Assembly: GCF_000485595.1 (NCBI RefSeq)
Contig: NW_014577222.1
Coordinates: 150,318-171,953, forward strand
Direction: 5' to 3'
DNA from: Priapulus caudatus
Lineage: Eukaryota; Priapulida; Priapulimorpha; Priapulimorphida; Priapulidae
DNA: 21,636 bases
Shown here: one piece after another, positions 1-10,338 of the stretch
Numbering within the stretch: the stretch's first letter is position 1
Layout: each line of letters opens with the position of its first letter
Position numbers and translations under genes: made by a program
Notes under the pieces: model-generated
Told to the model about the DNA's origin: nothing
Databases searched by the model: none
The model's input: only the letters and a program-made list of their open reading frames with translations

Positions 1-270
1 ATCAATTTTGTTCAATTCCCTCAAAAAAGGCCATCTTGAAAGTTCTAAATTGCTAAAATCCAAGCGCTTTCAGGGGATCCGCCCCCTGGACCCCGGGCTA
101 GGGGTCTGCACCTGCACCCTGCCAGGGGCCCTAGGGCGGGACCCTGGACCCCGCCATTAAGGACTTTGCGCCAAGGCGCTCGCGGTGTGCGCTACTCGCG
201 TACACCCTTCATTCGCGCACAGCGAAATCATCCCCCCACAACTGAGGACCTATCTACGCCACTGATAATA
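1..270. repeat. GC-rich block, possible end of a dispersed repeat
   Basis: Positions 75-156 are strongly G+C-rich and contain the 12-mer CCCTGGACCCCG twice (84-95 and 142-153), set in otherwise AT-rich DNA. The motif CTACGCCACTG follows at 254-264, just before the sequence turns AT-rich. From general memory, blocks of this style (runs of CCCCCTGGACCCC and a TACGCCACTG end) recur in dispersed elements of marine invertebrate genomes, but I cannot name a family. No terminal inverted repeat or target duplication is visible, and the element may extend left of the window. It could also be an isolated GC-rich island. Confidence 0.35.
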
Positions 271-1185
271 ACACACAAAACACACAAATCCCAGTTATGC
301 AAGAGACTCGGGAGATTGGTCCTATAATATAGTCAGCATGCCTGTGTAATGCTACATTCGTCATTATTATCGATGGCTCATGTGTATACTTATCCAATCT
401 ATAAATAACAGATACTGATCACAAGTCCATCTACACCTGAGCGATTGTCAATAATGACGGATAAAATTTTGCATGTGAGCGCATCGTGTGTTGTCGCTAT
501 CCTTTTCCCTGCGATGTTGGAACCAACAATCATGCTGTGTTAGTTCTCGCGGTGTTAACTCTAAACAGCGTTAATTAGCTCTCACGCCGCTAGTATTTGA
601 TTTCACTGCTGCACGTTTTTACCGCCGAACCGTCCTGGCATTCTATAGTCGTGTGACCCTACGTCTGACCATTCCGGTGAGTGTGACCACACCCATGTGA
701 GTGTGACGGGAGCTATGGGCGCGATGGCACATGTCAGTGTGTTCATATACATGTACTTCGTGATTTATATATGAACATATTGGCTCATATTATTTAATTA
801 TTGATTCATAACGCATACGTGAACTGAGTGTAAACACGTACGATCGACACCATGCACGTACGTACGTTCAACGCTGTATAGATGGACCTAGCGCGAGTTG
901 AAATAATTAATCACGCTTAAGCAATGCTGATTTAACTAATCATGAAGCTTTTTTCATATATTATTATGTTCTCCATGATTTGGGTACAAAAAAATTGCTC
1001 GTTTTATTTAAATTGATACCGTGTAGGCCTACTGTGTAGAAAAAAATGATCACCTCGCTTATAATTCCCTTATTGATCAGCACCACAGTTAGAAGATTTT
1101 ATAGAAGGTTGTTCATAACATATGTGATCTGTGGAATGACTACAAAGACACAACATCGTTACTATATTTCGTCACTAAAATGTAG
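271..1185. other. Unique AT-rich intergenic or intronic spacer
   Basis: No convincing gene is seen. The open frame at 1046-1396 runs into the CA microsatellite and is not supported. Small items are a hairpin with 10-bp perfect arms (740-749 and 768-777, loop 18 nt) and the self-complementary ACGTACGTACGT at 856-867. The decamer GTAGGCCTAC occurs at about 1022-1031. Confidence 0.6.
740..777. repeat. Short inverted repeat (hairpin), 10-bp arms
   Basis: TGTTCATATA at 740-749 is the exact reverse complement of TATATGAACA at 768-777, with an 18-nt loop. The arms are AT-rich and chance is possible at this scale. No transposon ends or terminator context are visible. Confidence 0.5.
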
Positions 1186-1260
1186 AGCCTCAGGGGTGGA
1201 ACCAGAGGGGGGGTCGAGGGGGTCCGGACCTCCTTTTTACCACAAAAAAAGAAAAATATA
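1186..1260. repeat. G-rich patch resembling dispersed-repeat sequence
   Basis: A short patch with GGGGTGGAACCAGAGG followed by G runs sits directly before the CA microsatellite. It resembles, in inverted sense, the C-run style of the block at 75-156, which could mean two pieces of one dispersed family. This is a similarity of style, not an alignment, so confidence is low. Confidence 0.25.
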
Positions 1261-1268
1261 CACACACG

Positions 1269-1276
<8 letters not shown>

Positions 1277-1346
<70 letters not shown>
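1277..1346. repeat. (CA)35 microsatellite
   Basis: An uninterrupted CA run of 70 nt, preceded by a CACG/CGCG-containing lead at 1259-1276. It produces His-Thr open frames on one strand and Cys-Val frames on the other, all spurious. Confidence 0.97.
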
Positions 1347-1348
<2 letters not shown>

Positions 1349-1986
1349 GCCGAGCTGAGTGTTAGCGCAGCTCGTTACTACGGTGGATTACGGTGATTCG
1401 GCGAGGATTAAGCTGAGGCTAATAGCGAACGTCGAGTCAGCCGTGAGTCAGGTGTGAAGACGTCACGCCGCGTCATCAAAGCTCGTCATGAGCACGCGGT
1501 AATGATCTCTGCACGATCCCTGATAAGCAGGCAATCAGCGGTCAACGCTTAATGCGATCGGCGCGAAGAACGAATTTAAATTCTGCTAACGATCCGACTA
1601 TAATGACTGAAAAGTCTGCTAAACGTTACGAGGAAAGCAAGCTCGTCGAGAGCGTGAAGGGAACTGTACAATGTATAGGTCAAGTCTCGATTGGCTATCG
1701 ATAAAAAAACCGAATAATTTGGAAGCATAGTCCGCGGCGGCTAAATGATGGACGATGATGTAAGGAATCTCGGAGAGGAAGCCAGTTAATAGAGTCACGC
1801 AAAAAAGTCAAGAATGACAAAAAGTGAGAGAAAACGCAAACGAAAAGCAGCTGCCAGAGAGCAGTTTAGAGCTTGAAAATATAAAAAAAGAAAGTTGGAT
1901 ATCCACTATAAAAAAAAGGAACGAGGGGAAAGCAAAGAGCGCCCGAGACACCCACCGCGAAAAAAAGTGGGTTGAGAAAGAGGTGG

Positions 1987-1990
<4 letters not shown>
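1347..1990. other. Unique spacer, no gene recognised
   Basis: Mixed-composition single-copy sequence, becoming purine-rich after about 1800 as it approaches the GA tract. Frames crossing into the GA/TA repeat (1808-2268) are repeat translations. No RNA gene or splice-framed exon is visible. Confidence 0.55.
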
Positions 1991-2031
<41 letters not shown>

Positions 2032-2056
2032 GAAAGAGGGAGAGAGAAAATGCGTG

Positions 2057-2099
<43 letters not shown>
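1991..2099. repeat. Compound microsatellite (AG)19 then (AT)20
   Basis: An AG run at 1991-2028 is followed, after a 30-nt purine-rich linker, by an AT run at 2059-2099. The AT run is immediately followed by GGCCTATATA. The same pairing of GA/CT with TA recurs at 14260-14330, 17754-17835 and 20931-20966. Confidence 0.95.
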
Positions 2100-2101
<2 letters not shown>

Positions 2102-2400
2102 CCTATATATGATCCCGTCAGACATACAAGGCAGCCGTTGACAGAGCAGAGTACAGCTGTGGCTTCCGCAATGAAGCCAGTTAGAGTTAAGGCCCGCGAT
2201 TGCGAAGTAAAAACACAATGGGAACACTGCATGCTATACTGTCCTGTACAGTAAATTACAAGATGCACGTCGCAGCTAATAGGGATAACAGAGAATTCGA
2301 TACAGATGTTGAAACGACGAGAGAAAATACGCGCAAGAAGAGACTCCCGTTAGTCTACACTGAACCAGGGATCGGCTATATATGCTAACGAAATTCGTGA
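2100..2400. other. Unique spacer, no gene recognised
   Basis: Single-copy sequence between the TA tract and the next purine tract. The 62-codon frame at 2200-2388 has no recognisable motif and no repeat support. Confidence 0.5.
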
Positions 2401-2571
2401 AGTGCGTGTGCGCGCGCGCGTGTATATGATAGAGACATAGCAAGAGAGAAAGTGAGAGAGGGAGAGATAGCGAGAGGGAGAGCGCGAGAGAGAGGGAAAG
2501 AGAGAGGGAGAAAAAGAGGGAGAGAGGTGGTGATGGTGGTGACGGTGGTGGTGGTGGCGGTGGCGGTGACT
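2401..2571. repeat. Purine (GA-rich) tract followed by GGT triplet repeat
   Basis: A short GCGCGTGTAT lead is followed by GA-rich sequence from about 2434 to 2527, then GGT/GGC triplets from about 2526 to 2571. The whole stretch is strongly strand-asymmetric (purine and G on the + strand). Confidence 0.85.
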
Positions 2572-3475
2572 GTAAATCTGTGGCTAATTATACCACACGG
2601 TTAATTAAGCCACATGCTTAGAAAAAAAAATATGAAAGCTTAGAAATAAATTATCGACGATTTAATACTTTTGCAATCCATTTTTTAATGGTAAAGAATT
2701 ATACAGTAATTACATGATCGAGACGAAATTATTTTAGTAATAATTTTTTTAATTGCACGTCATTATACAGTAAGTATACAGAAGTCGATATGAAACACAA
2801 TCTAAGACAAGTTGCGCTGATGATGCGAAGTTATTATGGAAACACTTATATACTTCCCCACTTTAGCGGAATGTAACCTCTAAATTGACCTGGAAAGTGT
2901 ATTAACCCCCTCACTGCCAATTGCTCAATGCCACAAATTGGCCCATTACGTGCAGATGTGATTATTGCAGATGGAAATCGTTTTTGATAGATGAAAGATC
3001 GTGCTCCGTAATTTCCCGTTTTCTTACAAATTCTTTGCAATAATATCTTCGTCGATCTGCGCAAGGCTTAAACTCTAGAGTCACTCGGAGAAAAACAGGA
3101 ACAGACATTTTTAGTTGCAGTACCTCCCAAGTATATCACGAATGTACCAAACAGTCAGTGGAAAATAACTCAATCGTTGCCACTGGAACCAAAATACACG
3201 ACAGACCAGTGTTGCACAGAGTGATTTCATACCACCGATAAAGTGAGGTGAACTAAAATATTTAGGTCTGCCTATCAAGTCAATAAATAATTCAGTATCG
3301 CTTTATTTTTCATCCAGGGAAAACGAAACCAATCTTAAATGGCACACGGATATGGTTCTGTGGGGTACGGTATATCTGTACGTTGGACGAATATACGTAC
3401 CGTGGGTAATAAATGAATGCAAATGGGAAGGAACGAAGACGAAAGATGACGAAAGATGAAAGCAAAAAAAGGATG
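2572..3475. other. AT-rich unique spacer, no gene recognised
   Basis: The left half (2600-2800) is very AT-rich. A 72-codon minus-strand frame at 2846-3064 is open in non-repetitive sequence, but I recognise no domain or family in it and see no splice-site framing. It is left unannotated as a gene. Confidence 0.5.
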
Positions 3476-3508
3476 AGGAAAGAAAGAAAGAAAGTAAGAA
3501 AGAAAGAG
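3476..3508. repeat. (GAAA)n microsatellite
   Basis: An imperfect GAAA tetranucleotide run of about 30 nt, interrupted once by GTAA. Confidence 0.85.
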
Positions 3509-3905
3509 GACTTAACAGACGATTGGCAGAGGACTGCCTGTTTTTTTGTGCACTGATAGTACGCGTCAGCAAAAACATCTTAACAAACGAAGGGGAGGGA
3601 CACGTACAGTAATAGGCAAAGGGATTTACGACAGATTTGATCGATAATCGTGTTTAAACTAACTCAGAAAAAACAGCAGTCGCTCGCCACTTGTACAAAT
3701 ATGATCGAACTTTAATCGTGGGCATTAATCGAGCGATTATCATCAAAGGGCGCATTTGTTGAACGCAATAATACAAATGGAATAACATCGATCGTATTGG
3801 AATGGATAAAAAACGGATCGTCGTAGTTTAAAGAATTTCCGAAGACTCGAAAAAAAGGCGGAAGCATGTGTGTATGAAGCCCCATGAGAGTTGTACCTTT
3901 CTGTC
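3509..3905. other. Unique spacer, no gene recognised
   Basis: Single-copy AT-rich sequence with no repeat, RNA gene or supported coding region. Confidence 0.5.
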
Positions 3906-3909
3906 CCCA

Positions 3910-3975
3910 TATGGATGATATATGATAGATATATGATAAATGATCTATGATAGATATATCATAGATGATATGATG
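3910..3975. repeat. AT-rich imperfect repeat with hairpin
   Basis: TATGATAGATATAT occurs twice (from 3921 and from 3947). ATCTATGATA (3943-3952) is the exact reverse complement of TATCATAGAT (3957-3966) across a 4-nt loop. It directly borders the foldback element on its left side. Confidence 0.75.
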
Positions 3976-4043
3976 GTTGGTGCTGGTATACGTATAAACA
4001 GCCTGTTCTGCTAGCATCTATGACAAATACGACATATGAGACT

Positions 4044-4076
4044 ATTTGTCATAGGAAGATTCTTCCTATGACAAAT
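4044..4076. repeat. Perfect palindrome inside the foldback element
   Basis: Sixteen-bp arms (ATTTGTCATAGGAAGA and its exact reverse complement) surround a single central T. It could extrude as a cruciform or form a strong RNA hairpin if transcribed. Confidence 0.95.
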
Positions 4077-4174
4077 ATTGTTGTATGTGTTGTGCGCATC
4101 ATAGGAGTTTAGGAGCGCTATCATGAACGCAAGCAGTGAATTTCAACTGTAAAGTAGAACAAAGTTGACTCGCC

Positions 4175-4211
4175 ATATTTGTCATAGGAAGAATCTTCCT
4201 ACGACAAATAT
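4175..4211. repeat. Near-perfect palindrome inside the foldback element
   Basis: Eighteen-bp arms around a single central A, with one mismatch (TATG against TACG). It carries the same core as the palindrome at 4044-4076, so the two are related copies. Confidence 0.95.
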
Positions 4212-4278
4212 TGTCATAGGAGAGCGTATATGCGTGTGTCGTATTTGTCATAGATGCTAGCAGAACAGGCTGGTATAC

Positions 4279-4696
4279 CGCAGGTGAGTGATACGCGAAA
4301 CGGAGAGGGAGACATGGATTCTCTGCCGAGCGAACGGTTATAATACATCCGGGGATGCCACGAACAGCCACAGCAATGGTGACACCGAAAATCACAGATG
4401 TGAGCTGAAAGTCCACCCTCCAATAGCCAGTATTAATGTAATAGGCTGGAATTACACGCACCGTTGTAGTCTGTACAATCTACGCCCTACTACATTCTTC
4501 ATTACGGTGCCTTACAATCATCTACATAGCTGCTTATAAACAGCTCTTCTAGATCATGGTAAATAATTACATGCTGGAGATTTGTTTGGCTGTAATAATC
4601 TGCTCACAGCGAGGGGGAATGAACAAACCCGAGCTAGTGCTGCGCGTGCTTGCTTAACATAGTAGACGCAAATGACCACGCGATCTTACATGAGCA

Positions 4697-4698
<2 letters not shown>
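4279..4698. other. Unique spacer right of the foldback, several open frames, no gene recognised
   Basis: A consensus-like splice donor CAG|GTGAGT sits at 4281-4289 on the + strand. Overlapping open frames exist on both strands (for example 4288-4539 on + and 4099-4461 on -), but none shows a recognisable family. The minus frame runs into the foldback element. A real exon is possible but unsupported. Confidence 0.4.

Positions 4699-4772
<74 letters not shown>
4699..4772. repeat. (CA)37 microsatellite with adjoining TA
   Basis: An uninterrupted CA run of 74 nt, followed at once by a short TA-rich stretch (4774-4793). Confidence 0.97.
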
Positions 4773-4774
<2 letters not shown>

Positions 4775-4793
4775 ATATATATATAGTTATATA

Positions 4794-5800
4794 TTCGTGA
4801 AAACAAACGAACTCAAGGTTAATACTTGCGCAGTTCAATCGCACGCTCACTTGAGAAAGGTTTTACCGATAACGGCGCTTTTACGCGCGTTTTGCCGTAC
4901 AGCAAAAGGAAAATATTTACGGATGTAATGCTTGTGTTAAGGAGCATCTACATGTGCAATATCTACCAACCATGCGTAGCGTACTCCCGTTGTGCCGAGA
5001 AATATGCTATATGTACAAGTATCAAGTCTTTAATTGCACACTAATATTGAATCGACGGTTAATCGACAGTTTGCTTCGAGCAAGCTGTTCGTACGGCGTT
5101 TGATTAGGTAGTTATATTCAGCCAGCAGCCTACCAGTGTTACCTCTGCTGTAGCAGCGAAAGCACGCCTGTAACCCGGGCTACACCACGCAGGTATATAC
5201 AATCAATGTGGGACTCCTCAGGTAAGCGCTGTGGGAAGTGATTCGTGGGATTTGCACGTGCCGTATTGCACCTATGTGCATCTGTATGCATCCGTATTCA
5301 TAATAATAGGCATGCGAGATTCGTAACACGTGTTTTATCGCACGCAGCACACGTTCGATGCGCAGCGATGCAGTGAATCGATGAATTGCCAGCGTGATGA
5401 GTAGCAGTTCTTTGCTGTAAATATCACAGGAATAAATTGCTACGCACGTGATTGCCTCGTCGTTCTTATGTACACATATAATTAATTATACGTGAGCAAT
5501 CATGCATGTGCTAGCAGGTTTTCGACGTCTTAATTTCAAGATATTGTCTAAGCTCGTCATGTTCCCGGTGCGATCGACAGCGGGTAACGAAATCATTATT
5601 TACTAATAAAAGGCAAATTAAATTCATCAAGCTAAATTGTTAAAATATCCGCGCGATAGTGGCGGCAGCAATCGCTGGCTACTAAATTGTATTTAATATA
5701 ACGAGTGGAAAAATAATTCTGATCAGGCCGTTGGCAAGTTCGTTTTCTCGATCGACTATAAATATCCAAATCTGCATAGCAATTATGACAGCCTACGTTT
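4794..5800. other. Unique spacer, no gene recognised
   Basis: About 1 kb of single-copy, moderately AT-rich sequence with short frames only (such as 4826-5044), none of them recognisable. No tRNA, rRNA or snRNA signature was found on reading. Confidence 0.55.
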
Positions 5801-6160
5801 GGTCAAAGCAAAGGAAAGGGAGAGGGATGGACGGAAGAAAGTAAGACGTTTATGGATAGTTATAGACAGACAAATGAAGAGATAGAAGCGGTTCGGGTGT
5901 GAGGGACGAGAGTAAAGAAATGATAGAGCAAGCAAAAAAAGAGGCAGAGAGAGAGGGGTCAGTGGGGAAAGTGGGCAGAGGGGCGAGAAAGAATACGTCT
6001 GACGTGTGGCTGGGTGCGTGCGCACGCATGAGTAAGTGGCTGTGTGTTTACTTTTTGTGTTGTCTAGACTGTCATAACGCAGCGTTATTAATTCATATAC
6101 CGCACCTAATTTATTATAATAATACCTTATTATTTCGCGGTCGATATATATATATATATT
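5801..6160. repeat. Weak purine-rich stretch and short (AT)8
   Basis: 5801-5990 is GA-rich without a regular period. A short AT run lies at 6144-6159. The frames here (5783-6208 minus, 5899-6243 plus) reflect base composition and have no family resemblance. Confidence 0.6.
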
Positions 6161-7890
6161 ATTTTTTGGCAGGCGAAATACAATTTTCGTCGGCTGTTGA
6201 GCGCGCACGCCTACCTGCAGACACGCGCATACCTGTCTGCTAATGAAAGCCTAGCCGAAGCTCGCAGTTCCATTTGCGCGACAAATAATCTCGGCACGCG
6301 TAATTTTACGCTGTGTGTGTTTAGTCTCCTCACCTGCAGTCATATCCGCTGTTTTCCTTTGCTCGTCCGATTGCTACTGGCAAAGTGCAAAGCGCGGAAA
6401 GAGACTTACTGCGCGTAAATTATACTTAGATTAGACTTACTGCGCGCTGCTGTATGTACACCGATAAATTGTATTCTGGATACTGCCTTGTGGGTGGTGT
6501 GAAAGGAAAGAAAAACTGTTAAAAAACACGAGTTAAGAAAATAACAAGCGCGCGTTTTTCAACCGAGTGCTAAAATCGTTGAAAATCATTATTGCGCCAG
6601 AATATCGATAGAAAACACTAAAGGGTTCCCGCCAGGACGATCGTTAGCGGCCTGCAGTGCACATAACGCGCTGCATGGATGCTGTTGTTATGTTTCATCA
6701 ATCTCGCCTTCGCTCTTGCCGACACGCACACACACGCGATCAAAGCGTTGCTTTACGCGATATTCTTTGGCTCGACAGAAACTTTCGGATAAACTCGTCG
6801 CCATATTGCGAGTCGAGAAAACAAGTCGCCAGCAGCCGCATCATCAAACGGTCTTTAGAGCATCTGTGAAGCATCGGTAATCTCTCTCGTGCCGCCATCG
6901 ACTGTTATTTCACGTTTACGCGAGTGCAGCGTCAACAGCGTTTATATTATATGTTCCCCTCCTTTTTCCCTTAAAGTGTGGCGTACGTTTCGATGTTATC
7001 TTCAAATAACCTCTTGACGTGAGTAAATGACGCGCTATGCTTTTTAATTACCCACTCTTCCTTTTGCTGATCACCGATTGTAAACCTGTTGTCGACAACA
7101 TTATGAGAGGGTTACCTCTCTTCAGCTCCACTCTCTAGCAACTCTTTTACTGCTAACTCCAAAGGGGGATGCGACGGATGCGCCGGAAAGCACGCAATAT
7201 GATATGGCGAGTGCTCGCACATCATCAACAATACAGGATGAAGACCGGAGCGAACGCTGCATGCATGCACAAACGTCGCCCTCCTCATCATCATTTTTCT
7301 GATGAACGAGACAGCCTGTGTCTTGTAATTACTATCCTTGTCACGTCATGCGAGACCGAGTCCGATCATTAATCTCCCGTGCATGCACGCATTCTGCTCT
7401 CTCTACGCGATTTTATCCTTTTTTTCATTATTATCCTTCTTCATCGATATCGACGGTATAATCGATGAACGGAGCTTGCCGACATCTGTTCGCTTCGTGA
7501 ACTCCTGGCATTGCCAATCGTCTCTCTGCTCTCATTTACGTAATCAGCTTATGTTATACGTGGACGAACTATCAACGGTCGCGGTCGCCAACCACTGACG
7601 GAGTAGTAATCATGAACGAGGCGTGGTGCATGTGACAACTGCGATTGCCTCCTGTCTCTCAGCGGGATTGCGTCTAAGTTTAGTGACCGTTGTCCACGAC
7701 ACGGCGCGTGACAAGTGCTGCTGCGCTGTCGCGATGAATCCGCATGAGAGGTTTAATCGCTCTTCTATGTACGCGACTTTACAACATGTCGAGTCTATCA
7801 CTACTTGATATAGGAGGCGCCTCTCGAGCATGCCTCTTATGTATTACTATAAGTGTATGTTATCATATTTTATATTTCGGCGGTCTCACC
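6161..7890. other. Long unique spacer, no gene recognised
   Basis: About 1.7 kb of non-repetitive sequence with many 60-90 codon frames on both strands, none with a domain I recognise and none clearly longer than chance. Local structures include the 14-bp palindrome TGTTGTCGACAACA at 7087-7100 and a 9-bp inverted repeat TTCATCGAT/ATCGATGAA at 7440-7448 and 7461-7469. If a gene overlaps this window, small exons could hide here unseen. Confidence 0.5.
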
Positions 7891-7895
7891 GTTAA

Positions 7896-8096
7896 AACAC
7901 ACATGCACGCATGCACACACTCACACACGCACACCCGTACGCACGCACGCGCGCGTGCGCGCACACACATACGTACGCACACACGCACACGCACACGCAC
8001 ACGCACACACAAATATACAGGCACCTACGCACGCACGCGCGCACGCACGCACATGACCAAACAACCGCTCGCACGTACACATGCACGCACGCGCGT
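7896..8096. repeat. CACG/CA-rich imperfect microsatellite
   Basis: A mixture of ACAC, CACG and CGCG units over about 200 bp. It gives overlapping His-Thr-Arg frames on + and Cys-Val-Arg frames on -, all repeat translations. Confidence 0.92.
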
Positions 8097-8865
8097 CTAT
8101 TGAGTTAACACATGTTGGGTATATCACTATAAGCAGCTCTTGTCTATCGGACAGGGATGAAGCCGCATAGAAACCCTGCGATGTGATCTACATATAGTCA
8201 GTCAGTGACAGAACAGAATTGCTGTTGACAAAAGTCGTCTGCTATAGGATTGTCTCGTCACTGTGTGTGGCCGCTTGTCACAACGACCGCATCACAGAGT
8301 TGCACTCAGCGCTCGGCTTTACCTATACCTGCCAATGACAGACGCGCCGGTGCACTATGTCTCACATCCTCAGCTGCGAGACACAATGATAGCTTTCAGC
8401 CGGCTATACGTATGTGATTCAGCTGCGGAACGACACGCTGTTGTCAATACGGAAACGTGCTAATGTAGCTCTACTGGATACGAAACGACAACAACTCCTA
8501 CAACGCGGAAACTGTTAACACGCGCGAAACCCTAGGAATCAACGAGGTTTGACCGCAGATCCGTGCGCGTTCTGTGCAGCATCTCGATTGTTTATCAAAT
8601 ACTTAATGCATACATACATATCATAGTATTTTCACTGTTATATTGGCATTAGCATTATTCCATGTAAGACTAAGGGAAAGCAATTGTGGAGCCATTTCAC
8701 CGTTGTATGCAAATTTGTTCCTCGTCTGATTATTAATTTAATTAAGATCGTTGCTTGTTTGAACACAATGGGCCGATGTTTAGCAATAATGATGTAAATA
8801 TCTTCGCGGCACATCAGGCGATCAGCGTTCAGCCATGACTGAAAGTTTTACCCGAAGGAATGAAG
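8097..8865. other. Unique spacer, no gene recognised
   Basis: Single-copy sequence. The 66-codon frame at 8263-8463 lacks recognisable features. The right part (8600-8800) is AT-rich. Confidence 0.5.
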
Positions 8866-8867
8866 CA

Positions 8868-8903
8868 GGCAGAGAAAGAGAGTGTGAGAGAGACAAAGAG
8901 AGA

Positions 8904-8950
<47 letters not shown>

Positions 8951-9119
8951 AGAACCAGAGAGAGAAAGAGAAACAAAGAGAGACAGAGACAGAGAGAAAG
9001 AGAGGGGGAGAGAGAGAGAGAGAGAGAGAGAGAAGAGAGAAGAGAGAGAGAGAGGAGAGAGAACGAAGAGAGAAGAGAGAGAGAGAGAGAGAGGAGGAAG
9101 GAAGAGAGAGAGGAGGGAG

Positions 9120-9204
<85 letters not shown>

Positions 9205-9213
9205 AGGGAGGAA
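8868..9213. repeat. Long polypurine (GA)n tract
   Basis: About 345 bp that is nearly pure purine on the + strand, mostly AGAGAG with GGAG, AAAG and ACAG interruptions. It includes a longer regular AG run at about 9127-9200. All frames across it (Arg-Glu on +, Leu-Ser on -) are artefacts of the repeat. Confidence 0.95.
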
Positions 9214-10138
9214 TGGTGAGTAAGAACGATTTTGATCGCCGTTAATGTAAGGATGTCCAACAATTTTCTCGACCACTACGACGCTTACTGGTATTGCTTG
9301 CGTAACAGCAAGTGTCTACAGTAAGGCTAGCATGTCTCAGAACACTAGTACATCGTTACTATCACCAGCATGTGTAGCTCTAGTACTATAGCTACAGCAT
9401 GTGCAGCCATTGAAATATTTTTGTTACTTGTTTTCTTGTTCTTTGTAAATTTATTAGTTCTTTGTTGATGTCACTTGTTTTTTTTTCGCGAGACCCCGTC
9501 TTTTCACTTTTTTATTGGTAACTTGCATTACGTAATGGAGATGCAACGCCAGTCTAGAACCATCTACGTCACAGAATCAGACGCACCTTTATCAGAATTA
9601 GATGCACTTGTGTCGGTGGCGCCATATACATTATTTATATGGGTAATTATCGCGACATTGAATAATGTGGCCGCGTTATTTGCTTTTTTTACATACCATA
9701 ACAACATTAATCCTTGGTAATTGTCAAGATTGTGTAATAAGCAGCCCATTAGCTAATAGGTAAGAATGTATTTTACTACAACTTTTCAGATTTTTTAATG
9801 TTTTTCGGAGATGATTCTTTTGAAGACGATTCATCTTGAGCGAGTAGTGCGCCCATTGGTCTTAATCGCGGGGCGAAGGAAGAGTTCACCGCTAGCGAGA
9901 GACAGGCACGTCAGCGGTTAACGAATGCAATGCGATTTAGCGTAGACGGAATGCAATCAAGTATAATAAGAGCGTGTTTGTGTGACATGTCTCGTAGAAC
10001 ATTTGTGTGCTGATCGCGGAAAGCGCTTGCCTTCGTGTGGAGACGTATACAGGTAATTAGGTAAAATGGTACTAGGCAAAACGCGCCAATTGCAATAGCG
10101 GTTTTTGTCAAATCTACAGGATAATTTAATCTCGAAAG
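9214..10138. other. Unique spacer with one weak open frame
   Basis: Single-copy sequence. The 81-codon plus-strand frame at 9475-9720 has a hydrophobic stretch at residues 51-74 and a diverged 21-bp tandem duplication at 9572-9592/9593-9613. I recognise no family and do not call it a gene. A near-perfect palindrome GTAGCTCTAGTACTATAGCT (plus AC) lies at 9374-9395, flanked by the direct repeat CAGCATGTG. Confidence 0.45.
9374..9395. repeat. 22-bp near-perfect palindrome
   Basis: Eleven of the twelve positions of GTAGCTCTAGTA match the reverse complement of the overlapping right half ending AGCTAC. Direct repeats CAGCATGTG lie on both sides. Function unknown. Confidence 0.6.
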
Positions 10139-10338
10139 CAGCGTGCGTGTGCACGTTCATGCGTGCGCATGTGTATGTGTTTGTGGGTGTGCGGGGGGAG
10201 GGGGGATGTACGCGCGTGCGAGCCATGTGTGCGCATGTGTACGAATCGTTGTATTCGTGTCGTGGTGCGGCGGGGGGGGGGACGAGGGCGGTTATATATG
10301 CGCTGCGTCGCGATGTGTGCGCTCGTGCGTATGGTGAA
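10139..10338. repeat. GT/GC-rich low-complexity sequence
   Basis: Irregular GTGTGCG-type sequence with two G runs (10192-10206 and 10270-10280). It precedes copy A of the duplicated segment and has no counterpart beside copy B. Confidence 0.7.

Larger units (their letters stand above)
3982..4278. mobile_element. Foldback/MITE-like element with 36-bp perfect terminal inverted repeats
   Basis: The segment 3999-4034 (beginning CAGCCTGTTCTGCTAGCATC) is the exact reverse complement of 4237-4272, giving 36-bp perfect arms around a 202-bp interior. Inside lie two palindromes sharing the core GTCATAGGAAGA: 4044-4076 (16-bp perfect arms, 1-nt centre) and 4175-4211 (18-bp arms with one mismatch, 1-nt centre). 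Further partial copies of CATAGG lie near 4099-4106 and 4213-4221. The 10-mer GCTGGTATAC flanks the structure directly at 3982-3991 and 4269-4278, a possible target-site duplication that overlaps the right arm by 4 nt. There is no transposase frame, so the element would be non-autonomous. I cannot assign a superfamily. Confidence 0.8.

Noticed and set aside
2846-3064. 72-codon minus-strand frame in unique sequence
   Set aside because: No recognisable motif, no splice-site framing, and length within chance for stop-poor unique DNA.
8835-9276. Overlapping 120-144 codon frames on both strands
   Set aside because: They are Arg-Glu and Leu-Ser translations of the GA tract.
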